In this document: positions 9,295 through 19,047 of the stretch, in pieces | Layout of the letters: every line of letters begins with the position of its first letter | Numbering within the stretch: position 1 is the stretch's first letter | Assembly: GCA_022773425.1 (NCBI GenBank) | Contig: JALFBM010000046.1 | Span: 1 to 45,269, forward strand | Direction: 5' to 3' | DNA length: 45,269 bases | Source of the DNA: Selenomonadaceae bacterium | GTDB lineage: Bacteria; Bacillota; Negativicutes; Selenomonadales; Selenomonadaceae | The notes under the pieces: generated by a model | The model's input: the letters and a program-made list of their open reading frames with translations, nothing else | Databases searched by the model: none | Told to the model about the DNA's origin: nothing | Program-made: the position numbers and the translations under genes

Positions 9295-11919
9295 ATGGTA
9301 ACGCTCGATCCGGAAATCCTGCAGTCCGTGCTGAAACCGTCGCGCTATACGGGCGGCGAATGGAATGCTGTCGTAAAGGATGCGGACAAGATGGCCTGCA
9401 CCTGGGCACTCGCCCTGCCGGACGTCTACGAGGTCGGCATGAGCAACCTCGGACTGGCCATCCTCTACGAGGTCTTGAATGCGCGGGAAGACATCGCCGC
9501 AGAGCGCGTCTATGCGCCGTGGACCGATATGGAAGCCAAGATGCGCGCGCGCCACATCCCGCTGTTCTCGCTGGAGACGAAGCGCGAGGTCGCCTTGTTC
9601 GACTTTCTCGGCTTTTCCCTGCAGTACGAGATGATTTACTCCAACGTGCTCTACATGCTTGACCTCGCGGGTATCCCCTTTCGCGTAGCGGACCGGGGCT
9701 CTGACATGCCGTTTGTCGTCGGCGGCGGGCCGTGTGTGTTCAACGTCGAGCCGGTGGCGGACTTCTTCGACTTCTTCCTCGTCGGCGAGGGCGAGGAGGT
9801 CATCCTCGAGGTCTCGGATGTGTTTAAGGCGTGGAAGAGTGAGGGCAGGCCGGGGGGCCGCCGGGCGTTTCTGCGCCGCCTGCTGGCGGTCGACGGCGTC
9901 TACGTGCCGTCGTTTTACAAGCCTGTCTATACGGCATCAGGTGATTTCGCGGAGATGCAGCCGCTTGATCCTGCCGCGCGGATGCCCATCTACAAGCGCG
10001 TGATAAAAGACATGGACCAATCGACGGGCGTGCGCCGCCCGGTTGTCCCATATATGGACATCGTGCACAACCGCATCATGCTTGAGCTGTTTCGCGGCTG
10101 CAGCCGCGGCTGCCGGTTCTGCCAGGCGGGCATCTGCTACCGCCCGGTACGCGAGCGCACCGAGAAAAATCTGCGCGGGATGGCGCGCGGTCTTGTTGAT
10201 TGCTCGGGATACAATGAGATGAGCCTGACCTCGCTTTCGTCGGCGGACTATTCGTACCTCGGGGAACTCGTCGACGACCTCGTGCACGATTTCAAGGACG
10301 AGAAGGTCAGTGTTTCCTTGCCGTCGCTGCGCATTGACAGCTTTTCCATTGCGCTTGCGGACAAGCTTTCGAAAATGCGCAAATCCGGTCTGACCTTTGC
10401 CCCGGAGGCCGGCACGCAGCGCCTTCGCGACGTCATCAACAAGGGCGTAACGGAGGAGGATCTCATGACGGCCTGCGCGGCGGCGTTCCGCAAGGGCTGG
10501 AAGCAGGTCAAGCTCTACTTCATGATGGGGCTGCCGACCGAGACCGACGAGGACGTTATCGGCATCGCACGACTTGCGAAGAAGGTCGTCGATCTCTATA
10601 CGGAGATCAAGGGCAGGCGCGGCGTCAAGGTTACGATCTCCGTCGCCTGCTTCGTGCCGAAGCCCTACACGCCGTTCCAGTGGTTCGGGCAGCTCCCCAT
10701 TGAGGAGTTTGAGCGCCGTCAGCACGTGCTCAAGGAGCATATCACGGACCGCGCCATCACGTTCCACTACCACGACGCGCGGCTCTCGGTTATCGAGGGT
10801 GTATTTGCGCGCGGTGACCGCCGCCTCGCCACCGTGCTCGAGCAAGCCTATCGAGACGGCTGCAAGTTCGATGGCTGGAGCGACCTGTTCCAAAACGACA
10901 AATGGCATGAGGCATTCCGAACATGCGGCGTCGACATGGGATACTACAGCCGGCGCACGCGTGACTTCCAAGAGCCGTTGCCGTGGGAAATCACATCGCC
11001 GGGCGTCAACAAAGAATTCTTGCTCCGCGAGTGGAAAAAGGCGATGCAGGGCGCGTTCACGGAGGACTGCCGCCGTGGCCGCTGCTCGGCCTGCGGCATC
11101 TGCCCGAACCTGAAGGTGCACGTCATCGACCATTGGAAGACCAAGGCGTCGCAGGAGGCGCGCTTTGTGGGCGAGGAGAAGGAAGTGTCCGCTGCGCGTC
11201 ATGATCCGAAGGGGCCGGTCAAGCCGCGTACGCTCTACAAGTACCGCGCGGAAATCACGAAGGGCGACGACCTGCGCTATGTCTCGCACCTTGATTACGC
11301 GAATCTCTTTATCCGCGCGTTCGACCGTGCGAAACTGCCGATGGCGTATTCCGAGGGGTTCAACCCGCATATGAAGGTTGCGTTCGCGTCGGCCTTGTCG
11401 CTCGGCGTCGCGAGCGAGGCTGAGTACATGGACTTCGAGTTGACGAAGCCCATCGCGCAGCCGGAGGTCTTTGACCGGCTTTCCGCACAGCTGCCGCCTG
11501 GTGTGCGGCTCCTGCGCCTAAAAGAGGTGCGCACGAAGCACAAGGCCCTGATGGCGGAGACCGACGAGGCCCGTTATCGCCTGACGGTGCCGTACGCGGG
11601 CAGCGCCGAGGCCGCGGTGCAGGCGGTCGCGGCCTACAACGCGGCGCGCGAGGTGCTTTATGAGCGCGTGACGCCAAAGAAAAAGCGCGAAATCGAGATG
11701 AAGCAGTACATGCTCGAACCGGTCGCCGTCGAGGCCGGCGATGGGGAACTTTGCATGACGATGGATATCCGCATCACGCAGACGGGCTCCGTGAAGCCGC
11801 TCGAGGTATTGACCGCCATCGCTGCGCAGTTCGGTCTTGCCGTGCGTCCCGCGCAGGCGAGGATTACGCGCACGGGCCTGTTCGGGCAGGGGCGCACCCT
11901 GCTTGACCTGGTCGAGTAA
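9295..11919 (+). CDS. Radical SAM protein (TIGR03960 type) fused to a DUF2344 domain
   Basis: About 874 residues. The N-terminal part resembles a B12-binding-like region ('LPDVYEVGMSNLGLAIL', 'GFSLQYEMIYSNVLYML'). It leads into a radical SAM core with the cluster motif C-x3-C-x2-C in 'RGCSRGCRFCQAG', which binds a [4Fe-4S] cluster. Further on lies a Cys-rich segment 'CRRGRCSACGICPNL', a possible second metal site. The last third, from about 'YRAEITKGDDLRYVSHLDY', is a DUF2344/TIGR03936 domain, which in other species may be a separate gene. The reaction is unknown; the family is often next to rng. The start is taken as ATG 9295 with GGAGG at 9279-9283; ATG 9277 and TTG 9253 are alternatives. 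Confidence 0.85.
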   Translation: MVTLDPEILQSVLKPSRYTGGEWNAVVKDADKMACTWALALPDVYEVGMSNLGLAILYEVLNAREDIAAERVYAPWTDMEAKMRARHIPLFSLETKREVALFDFLGFSLQYEMIYSNVLYMLDLAGIPFRVADRGSDMPFVVGGGPCVFNVEPVADFFDFFLVGEGEEVILEVSDVFKAWKSEGRPGGRRAFLRRLLAVDGVYVPSFYKPVYTASGDFAEMQPLDPAARMPIYKRVIKDMDQSTGVRRPVVPYMDIVHNRIMLELFRGCSRGCRFCQAGICYRPVRERTEKNLRGMARGLVDCSGYNEMSLTSLSSADYSYLGELVDDLVHDFKDEKVSVSLPSLRIDSFSIALADKLSKMRKSGLTFAPEAGTQRLRDVINKGVTEEDLMTACAAAFRKGWKQVKLYFMMGLPTETDEDVIGIARLAKKVVDLYTEIKGRRGVKVTISVACFVPKPYTPFQWFGQLPIEEFERRQHVLKEHITDRAITFHYHDARLSVIEGVFARGDRRLATVLEQAYRDGCKFDGWSDLFQNDKWHEAFRTCGVDMGYYSRRTRDFQEPLPWEITSPGVNKEFLLREWKKAMQGAFTEDCRRGRCSACGICPNLKVHVIDHWKTKASQEARFVGEEKEVSAARHDPKGPVKPRTLYKYRAEITKGDDLRYVSHLDYANLFIRAFDRAKLPMAYSEGFNPHMKVAFASALSLGVASEAEYMDFELTKPIAQPEVFDRLSAQLPPGVRLLRLKEVRTKHKALMAETDEARYRLTVPYAGSAEAAVQAVAAYNAAREVLYERVTPKKKREIEMKQYMLEPVAVEAGDGELCMTMDIRITQTGSVKPLEVLTAIAAQFGLAVRPAQARITRTGLFGQGRTLLDLVE

Positions 11920-11942
11920 CCAAGAAAGGGGGAGGGAGCTCT

Positions 11943-13379
11943 TTGAAACAGATCTATATCAGCGCGCAGCCGGAGGAGACGCGCGCGGCCGTCGTCACGG
12001 ACGGGCAGCTGCAGGCGGTTGAGATGGAACGGAGCGCGCACTCCCACCTCGTCGGCAATATCTACAAGGGCCAGGTGCAGAACGTGCTGAAGGGCATGCA
12101 GGCCGCCTTTGTCGATATCGGCATGGAGAAGAACGCCTTTTTGTATGTCGGCGACGGGATGCCGCAGGACGTCCGGCACGTGCTGCCGCAGAAAACGAAG
12201 GTACATATCGGTGAATATTTGCCCGTGCAGATCACCAAGGACGCCGTCGGCACGAAGGGCCCGCGCGCGACGACGCACATCACGATCCCCGGGCGCAACG
12301 TCGTACTTCTGCCGACGGCAGCCTATATCGGCATTTCACGACGCATCGAGGAGGAGGCGGAGCGCGCGCGGCTGCAGGCTGTTGCGGAGCGGCATGCGCC
12401 TGCTGGCATGGGCCTTATTCTGCGCACGGCATCCGAGGGCGTGTCCGAGGAGGAGCTCGCGAAGGAAATCGGCTACCTCGCCAAAATCTGGCAGGGTATC
12501 CTCGCGCGCTTTGCGCTGAAGAGCCGCGGAGCGACGCTTCTTTACCGCGATGCGGATTTGCTCGTCCGCGCGATCCGCGACCACCTTGACGATACGGTGG
12601 ATCAGGTGGCCGTTGAGGGACGGCAGGCCTTTTCGCGCGTCCGGGAGCTCGTGCGGACGATGCTGCCCGCCGCGGAGTGCCGCGTCACGCTGTATGAGGA
12701 TCGGACGCCGCTTTTTCAGCAGTACGGCATCGAAAAGGAAATCGAGACCCTCGGCGCGCGCCGCGTCGAGCTCCCGAGCGGCGGCTTCCTCGTCATCGAC
12801 AAGACCGAGGCGCTGACGGCCATTGACGTCAATACGGGCAAGTACACCGGACGCGATAACCTCGCGGAGACCGCCTATCGGACGAACCTCGAGGCGGCCG
12901 GCGAGGTCATGAAACAGATCCGCCTGCGCGATATCGGCGGCATGATCCTCGTCGACTTTATCGACATGGAGCGCGAGTCGCAGAATGAGGACCTGCTCGC
13001 AAGGCTCCGGCATCTCGCGAAGCTCGACCGCACGAAGACGAACGTCGTCGACATCACGCGGCTCGGGCTCGTCGAGATCACGCGAAAGAAAACCCGCGAG
13101 AACCTCGACAGCATCGTCTATACGGACTGCCCCGTCTGCCACGGTCTTGGACGCGTCGAGTCGCCGGAAACGGTGTCCATCCGCATCAGCCGCGACATCC
13201 GGCGCATGGAGCGCAAATCGCACGCTCAGGACGGCTATGAGGTTGAGGTGCACGAATCCGTCGCCGAGGAGCTGCGGCAGAATCAGCTCATGATGAATCT
13301 CGCCGCCGAGTTTGGCACGGACATCAAGGTTACGACCGTCCCCGGCATGCACCCGGAAAACTACACGATCCTGCAGTAG
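11943..13379 (+). CDS. rng: Ribonuclease G
   Basis: A 478-residue member of the RNase E/G family, endonucleases that process rRNA 5' ends and decay mRNA. An N-terminal S1-like domain ('LVGNIYKGQVQNVLKGMQAA') is followed by the 5'-sensor and the catalytic DNase I-like domain. The metal-binding aspartates are in 'TAIDVNTGKYTG' and 'ILVDFIDME'. The Zn-link C-P-x-C-x-G-x-G is present as CPVCHGLG. Length fits RNase G (about 490) and lacks the long RNase E tail. The start is TTG 11943 with a very strong GGGGGAGGG site. The preceding radical SAM gene ends 23 bases upstream, so the two are likely co-transcribed. Confidence 0.94.
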   Translation: MKQIYISAQPEETRAAVVTDGQLQAVEMERSAHSHLVGNIYKGQVQNVLKGMQAAFVDIGMEKNAFLYVGDGMPQDVRHVLPQKTKVHIGEYLPVQITKDAVGTKGPRATTHITIPGRNVVLLPTAAYIGISRRIEEEAERARLQAVAERHAPAGMGLILRTASEGVSEEELAKEIGYLAKIWQGILARFALKSRGATLLYRDADLLVRAIRDHLDDTVDQVAVEGRQAFSRVRELVRTMLPAAECRVTLYEDRTPLFQQYGIEKEIETLGARRVELPSGGFLVIDKTEALTAIDVNTGKYTGRDNLAETAYRTNLEAAGEVMKQIRLRDIGGMILVDFIDMERESQNEDLLARLRHLAKLDRTKTNVVDITRLGLVEITRKKTRENLDSIVYTDCPVCHGLGRVESPETVSIRISRDIRRMERKSHAQDGYEVEVHESVAEELRQNQLMMNLAAEFGTDIKVTTVPGMHPENYTILQ

Positions 13380-13445
13380 CTCTGACCACGGGGAGACGCT
13401 GGCCTGCCGATCGCCGCGTCCCAAAAAAGACAGGAGGAAAATCAC

Positions 13446-13808
13446 ATGAAGTTCACGTTTGCACACAACAACATCAACGTTCTCGACCTCGAGCGCAGCA
13501 TCGCGTTCTACCAGGAGGCCCTCGGCTTTCACGAGGATCACCGCATGGAGATCCCGAACGCGACGCTCGTCTACCTGCAGGATGAGGCCAAGACCCCGCA
13601 TCTGCTGGAGCTCACCTGGCTGAAGGACCGCAAGGAACCATACAATCTCGGCGAGAACGAGATTCACCTCGCCGTGACGACCGACGACTTTGATGCCGCG
13701 CACGAAAAGCACAAGGCCATGGGCTGCATCTGCTACGAGAACCTTCCGCTCGGCGTCTATTTCATCGTCGATCCCGACGGCTACTGGACGGAGATCCTGC
13801 CAGCGTAA
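13446..13808 (+). CDS. VOC-family metalloenzyme, lactoylglutathione lyase-like
   Basis: A 120-residue vicinal-oxygen-chelate protein. The four metal ligands of glyoxalase I can be placed: H7 (FAHNNINV), E55 (LLELTW), H74 (EIHLAV) and E116 (YWTEILPA). The glyoxalase pattern 'FYQEALGF' and 'VDPDGYWTEIL' is clear. Glyoxalase I detoxifies methylglyoxal; here the cell also encodes methylglyoxal synthase (32132-32509), which makes that role attractive. Firmicutes that lack glutathione may use another thiol or substrate, so the exact reaction is uncertain. It has its own AGGAGG site and no clear terminator before the rpsB promoter. Confidence 0.8.
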   Translation: MKFTFAHNNINVLDLERSIAFYQEALGFHEDHRMEIPNATLVYLQDEAKTPHLLELTWLKDRKEPYNLGENEIHLAVTTDDFDAAHEKHKAMGCICYENLPLGVYFIVDPDGYWTEILPA

Positions 13809-13847
13809 AAGAAAGGTCCTTTTCCCGGGAAACCGCGGAAAAAGGGC

Positions 13848-13877
13848 TTGCCTGAACGGGAGAAAGTATGCTATACT
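13848..13877 (+). promoter_or_regulatory. Promoter of rpsB-tsf, extended -10 type
   Basis: TTGCCT (13848-13853), an 18-base spacer and TATACT (13872-13877), with a TG at 13869-13870 one base before the -10 box (extended -10). Transcription from about 13884 would give a leader of roughly 98 bases before rpsB. The leader can fold (CCCTG/GGGG pairing near 13916-13933). Confidence 0.7.
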
Positions 13878-13981
13878 GATTAGCGGTGTTAGAAAGCACG
13901 CGGCTGGATGTCTGCCCTGTGCCCTGCGGGGTGGTGCGGACGGTGAAGGTCGCGGAAGATAGTAACAGGAGGTACACCAAC

Positions 13982-14713
13982 ATGGCAGTAATTTCTATGA
14001 AACAGCTCTTGGAGGCCGGTGTCCATTTCGGTCATCAGACTCGTCGCTGGAACCCGAAGATGGCGAAGTACATCTTCACGGAGCGCAATGGCATCTACAT
14101 CATTGACCTGCAGAAGACGGTCAAGAAGGTGGATGAGGCCTATGCTTTCCTGCGCGATGTCGCGGCACAGGGCAAGGACGTGCTGTTTGTCGGCACGAAG
14201 AAGCAGGCGCAGGAAGCCATTAAAGAAGAGGCTGAGCGCGCTGGTCAGTTCTACGTCAACGAGCGTTGGCTCGGCGGCATGCTGACGAACTTCCAGACGA
14301 TCCAGAAGCGCATCAAGCGCCTCAAGGAGCTCGAAGCGATGGAAGAGGATGGCACGTTTGAGGTCCTCACGAAGAAAGAGGTCCAGGGCCTCCGTCACGA
14401 GATGGAGAAGCTCGAGAAGAACCTCGGCGGCATCAAAGAGATGAAGAAGCTGCCGGGCGCTCTGTTCGTCGTTGATCCGCGCAAGGAGAGCATTGCGGTC
14501 GCTGAGGCGCGCAAGCTAAACATCCCCATCGTCGCGGTTGTCGATACGAACTGCGATCCGGATCTCATCGACTATGTCATCCCGGGCAACGACGACGCCA
14601 TTCGCGCCGTGAAATTGCTCACGAACAAGATGGCTGACGCTGTCCTCGAGGGCCGCCAGGGTCAGGATGGTTCGGAAGACGAGGCTGAGGCAAAGGAAGC
14701 TGACGCCGAGTAA
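13982..14713 (+). CDS. rpsB: 30S ribosomal protein S2
   Basis: A 243-residue ribosomal protein needed for 30S assembly and S1 docking. Typical S2 landmarks are [19 protein letters not shown] at the N-terminus, '[12 protein letters not shown]', '[12 protein letters not shown]' and '[21 protein letters not shown]'. An acidic tail ([12 protein letters not shown]) follows. The start is ATG 13982 after an AGGAGG site; the frame stays open 32 codons further upstream, but that part is the promoter leader. A strong hairpin lies between rpsB and tsf. Confidence 0.97.
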   Translation: MAVISMKQLLEAGVHFGHQTRRWNPKMAKYIFTERNGIYIIDLQKTVKKVDEAYAFLRDVAAQGKDVLFVGTKKQAQEAIKEEAERAGQFYVNERWLGGMLTNFQTIQKRIKRLKELEAMEEDGTFEVLTKKEVQGLRHEMEKLEKNLGGIKEMKKLPGALFVVDPRKESIAVAEARKLNIPIVAVVDTNCDPDLIDYVIPGNDDAIRAVKLLTNKMADAVLEGRQGQDGSEDEAEAKEADAE

Positions 14714-14744
14714 TCCCGAAGTATCGGAATAGCGAAAAGTACAG

Positions 14745-14779
14745 ACGGGGTAAGGGCTTTTTATCCCTTGCCCCGTTTG
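14745..14779 (+). terminator. Attenuator or partial terminator between rpsB and tsf
   Basis: A 12-bp stem pairs 14745-14756 with 14765-14776 (one G-T wobble) around an eight-base loop and continues into TTTGTTG. The T-run is interrupted, so some read-through into tsf is expected. An rpsB-tsf attenuator is common in bacteria and would set the S2 to EF-Ts ratio. Confidence 0.65.
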
Positions 14780-14821
14780 TTGTCGAGACAGAGAGCAAAC
14801 GCAATAGGAGGAAGTTGAAAA

Positions 14822-15691
14822 ATGGCAAAGATTACGGCTGCAATGGTAAAGGAACTGCGTGAGTCGACGGGCGCAGGCATGATGGACTGCAAAAAGGCCC
14901 TGACGGCGACGGACGGCGACAAGGCAAAGGCCATTGACTGGCTCCGTGAGAAGGGCATCGCAAAGGCTGCAAAGAAGGCTGGCCGCACGGCTGCCGAGGG
15001 CGCTGTCGCTGCCTGCATTTCGGATGACGGCAAGACCGGTGCACTCGTTGAGATCAACTGCGAGACGGATTTCGCGGCTGGCAACGAGCAGTTCAAGAGC
15101 CTGACGGCGAAGATCGCAAAGCACATCGTCGACACGAAGCCGGCGGACCTTGACGCGCTGAACGACAGCGTCATCGACGGCAAGAAGGTGTCGGAGATCA
15201 TCACGGAAGCTACGGCTACGATCGGTGAGAAGATCTCGCTGCGCCGCTTCGTCTGCTATGCAAGCGATGGCCGTCTCGGCAGCTACATCCACATGGGCGG
15301 CAAGATCGGCGTCCTCGTCAACCTGACGGGCGGTGACGACGCGCTCGCCAAGGATGTCGCCATGCAGATTGCTGCGGCGAACCCGATTGCCATCGACGAG
15401 ACGGCTGTTCCGGCTGACGTGGTCGAGCACGAGAAGGAAGTCGCGAAGAAGCAGGCTGAGGAAGAGGGCAAGCCGGCCAAGATCATCGACCGCATCGTCG
15501 AGGGCCGCATCAAGAAGTTCTACAAGGAAGTCTGCCTCGATCAGCAGATCTTCGTCAAGGATTCCGACAAGACGATCACGGATATCCTCGGCGGCAACAA
15601 AGTCACGGCGTTCACGCGCTTCCAGCTCGGCGAGGGCATCGAGAAGAAGCAGGAGGATTTCGCGGCTGAGGTCAAGGCCCAGATGCAGTAA
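14822..15691 (+). CDS. tsf: Translation elongation factor Ts
   Basis: A 289-residue guanine-nucleotide exchange factor for EF-Tu. The N-terminal UBA-like domain is clear (MAKITAAMVKELRESTGAGM, then MDCKKAL). The core has 'VEINCETDFAA' with the T-D-F segment that contacts the EF-Tu magnesium site, and 'GRLGSYIHMGGKIGVLV'. The C-terminal part ends 'FQLGEGIEKKQEDFAAEVKAQ'. Length is typical. It has an AGGAGG site and is followed by a strong terminator at 15722-15769. Confidence 0.97.
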   Translation: MAKITAAMVKELRESTGAGMMDCKKALTATDGDKAKAIDWLREKGIAKAAKKAGRTAAEGAVAACISDDGKTGALVEINCETDFAAGNEQFKSLTAKIAKHIVDTKPADLDALNDSVIDGKKVSEIITEATATIGEKISLRRFVCYASDGRLGSYIHMGGKIGVLVNLTGGDDALAKDVAMQIAAANPIAIDETAVPADVVEHEKEVAKKQAEEEGKPAKIIDRIVEGRIKKFYKEVCLDQQIFVKDSDKTITDILGGNKVTAFTRFQLGEGIEKKQEDFAAEVKAQMQ

Positions 15692-15721
15692 TTCTCCAGC
15701 GTTTTACACACAGGAATCGCA

Positions 15722-15769
15722 GAGTCATTCGGCAGCTGCTATTTTATGCAGTGCCGGGTGGCTCTTTTT
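15722..15769 (+). terminator. Rho-independent terminator after tsf
   Basis: A long imperfect hairpin (15722-15764) with GAGTCA/TGGCTC outer pairing, CGGC/GCCG middle and CTGC/GCAG inner stem is followed by TTTTT and then a further pyrimidine-rich tract to about 15784. Confidence 0.75.
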
Positions 15770-15771
15770 GC

Positions 15772-15800
15772 TTTTCTTTTTTTCCTGAGCATAGTATAAT
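15772..15800 (+). promoter_or_regulatory. Promoter of pyrH and following genes
   Basis: A perfect TATAAT (15795-15800) lies 17 bases after a weak TTTTCT (15772-15777). The leader to the pyrH start would be about 30 bases. The -35 match is poor, so the call rests on the -10 box and on the terminator just upstream. Confidence 0.5.
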
Positions 15801-15816
15801 AAAGAAAGGTATGTAG

Positions 15817-17122
<1,306 letters not shown>

Positions 17123-17123
<1 letters not shown>

Positions 17124-17335
17124 TGCGGGTCACGCCAGACATTCTCGGTCGTCCGTGGTCCGAGGCGAAGCCGATGCTCGAGGCGGCGGGAACTCCTTTT
17201 GTGTGGGAGCTCACACGTCCGACGAAGCATTTCTTCTCAGTCGATGAACAGCGGCTGTACGTTGTCCGCGTCACGGAGCGGGAGGAGGGCGGCTTTTCGG
17301 TCGTCCTTGCCGCGCACATGGTCCCGAAGGACTGA
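17123..17335 (+). CDS. Small protein of unknown function between frr and uppS
   Basis: A 70-residue protein that starts on the ATG overlapping the frr stop (TGATG) and so is likely made by coupled re-initiation. It begins with a 'GRPWSEAKPMLEAAG' segment that resembles the first helix of a PASTA-type fold, followed by a beta-rich part ('FFSVDEQRLYVVRVTEREE', 'FSVVLAAHM'). No membrane helix, signal peptide or cysteine is present. Not recognised as a named family. GC content and codon style match the neighbours, and the tight overlap suggests it belongs to the pyrH-frr-uppS unit. Confidence 0.75.
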
Positions 17336-17377
17336 GCGCGGCAGGCTGATCGCTCTGCCATGGAAGATGAGGTTATT

Positions 17378-18175
17378 ATGTGGAAGAAACTATTTGGAGG
17401 AGCCGGGTCCCGTGAGACCTTTGAAATCCCGGCCAAGGATTCCCCGCTGTTCGAACGAATTAACTGGGAGAAACTGCCGCGTCATGTCGCCATCATCATG
17501 GACGGGAACGGCCGCTGGGCGAAGGGGAAGGGCATGCTCCGCACGGCCGGGCATACGGCCGGCGTCAAGACGCTCAAGAATATCCTGAAGACCGCCATCG
17601 GCCTGCAGCTCGATGCGCTGACAGTTTACGCGTTCTCGACGGAGAATTGGAAGCGCCCGCGCCCGGAGGTCGACTTTTTGATGCAGCTCTTTTCGGATTA
17701 TCTGAAAAAGGAATTGCAGGAAATGCACGAGGACAATGTGCAGATCCATTTCCTCGGCCGCATCGACGGCCTGCCGAAAAGCCTGCAAAAGCAGATGCGC
17801 GATGCTGAGGCGCTCATGAAGGACAACACGGGCGTCAAGTTCAACGTCGCGGCGAATTACGGCGGGCAGGACGAGCTCCTGCGCGCGACGCAGAGCATCG
17901 CGGCGAAGGCCGCGGCGGGTGAGCTAAAGCCTGAGGACATCACGCTTTCGACCATCGAGAACGAGCTCGATACGAAGGGGAACCTCCCCGTCGACCTCGT
18001 GATTCGCACGAGCGGCGACCTGCGCCTTTCAAACTTCCTGCTTTGGCAGTCGGCCTATGCGGAGTTCTGGTTCACGGATACCAATTGGCCGGATTTCACG
18101 CCGGAGGATTTTGTCGATGCGATGGTCGATTTCGCCGGCCGCAATCGCCGCTTCGGCGGACTGAAAAATACATAA
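17378..18175 (+). CDS. uppS: Isoprenyl transferase (undecaprenyl diphosphate synthase)
   Basis: A cis-prenyltransferase that extends farnesyl diphosphate to the C55 carrier lipid of wall synthesis. Conserved segments are 'HVAIIMDGNGRWA' with the catalytic Asp (D42 from this start), 'LTVYAFSTENWKRP', 'NVAANYGGQDEL' and 'DLVIRTSGDLRLSNFLLWQ', ending in 'YAEFWFT' and 'RNRRFGG'. The start is uncertain: ATG 17378 (265 residues) follows GGAAGATGAGGT, while ATG 17360 (271 residues) lacks a ribosome site. An N-terminal extension of about 30 residues precedes the core. cdsA begins 17 bases downstream. Confidence 0.93.
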   Translation: MWKKLFGGAGSRETFEIPAKDSPLFERINWEKLPRHVAIIMDGNGRWAKGKGMLRTAGHTAGVKTLKNILKTAIGLQLDALTVYAFSTENWKRPRPEVDFLMQLFSDYLKKELQEMHEDNVQIHFLGRIDGLPKSLQKQMRDAEALMKDNTGVKFNVAANYGGQDELLRATQSIAAKAAAGELKPEDITLSTIENELDTKGNLPVDLVIRTSGDLRLSNFLLWQSAYAEFWFTDTNWPDFTPEDFVDAMVDFAGRNRRFGGLKNT

Positions 18176-18192
18176 GATTAGGAGCGTTACGA

Positions 18193-19023
18193 TTGATTAC
18201 GCGAATTATCACTGGAATTGTCGGAATTGCACTTGCCGCTTTTGTCATTCAGACAGGCGGCACCCTTTTTGCCGTTTTTGCACTCGTACTCTCGCTGCTC
18301 GCGTGGTTCGAGTACGTGCGCGCGTTTGCACACAGGGGCGGGAACCTCGCGTTTGTCCCGGGACTGCTCGGGCTCGCGCTGCTCTGGGGCTGCGCGTGGC
18401 TCGGCAACACCGATGAGACGTTGTTTGTCAGCACGCTGATCGTGCTCGTCATCCTGCTCGAGAGCGTGCTGCTGCACGGCCGCATCACGTTTGTCGACGC
18501 GTGCCTGTCGATTGCCGGTATCTTTTATTTCGGCTTTTCGTTCGGCTATATGGTCATGTTGCGCGGCTTTGAGCCGGAGGTTATGCTCGCGACGCCGTTC
18601 GGCCCGTTTGAGTTCGGCTGTGCGATGATCTGGGTGATGTTCATCGGCACTTGGGCGAGCGATACGTTCGCCTATTTCGTTGGCTCGGCCATCGGCAGTC
18701 ACAAACTTTGCCCGACCATCAGCCCGAACAAGACCGTCGAGGGATTCCTCGGCTCGGTCGTCGGCACGACGGCAGCGGTGTACGGGCTCGGTTGTTTCTT
18801 TGGACTGCCTGGCCTGCCGATGGCTGCCCTCGGCCTCGCCATCTCGATTCTTGCGACGCTCGGCGATCTCGTCGAGTCCGTTGCAAAGCGCTATACCGGC
18901 ATCAAGGATTCCGGCAATATCATCCCGGGCCATGGCGGGGTCTGGGACCGCTTTGACAGCGTGCTGCTGACGGCGCCGCTCGTGTTCTACGTGACGGTAT
19001 TCTGCAGCCTCGCGGCAAAATAA
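18193..19023 (+). CDS. cdsA: Phosphatidate cytidylyltransferase
   Basis: A 276-residue polytopic membrane enzyme that makes CDP-diacylglycerol from phosphatidate and CTP for phospholipid synthesis. The CDS signature S-x-x-K-R-x-x-x-K-D-x-x-x-x-x-P-G-H-G-G-x-x-D-R is visible near the C-terminus as SVAKRYTGIKDSGNIIPGHG followed by GVWDR. About seven to eight hydrophobic helices are seen. The start is TTG 18193 with a TAGGAG site eight bases upstream; the frame is open further back only as antisense-like read-through of uppS. It sits between uppS and dxr, a very common order. Confidence 0.94.
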   Translation: MITRIITGIVGIALAAFVIQTGGTLFAVFALVLSLLAWFEYVRAFAHRGGNLAFVPGLLGLALLWGCAWLGNTDETLFVSTLIVLVILLESVLLHGRITFVDACLSIAGIFYFGFSFGYMVMLRGFEPEVMLATPFGPFEFGCAMIWVMFIGTWASDTFAYFVGSAIGSHKLCPTISPNKTVEGFLGSVVGTTAAVYGLGCFFGLPGLPMAALGLAISILATLGDLVESVAKRYTGIKDSGNIIPGHGGVWDRFDSVLLTAPLVFYVTVFCSLAAK

Positions 19024-19047
19024 TCCGCAGCATAAGGAGAAGATGCA

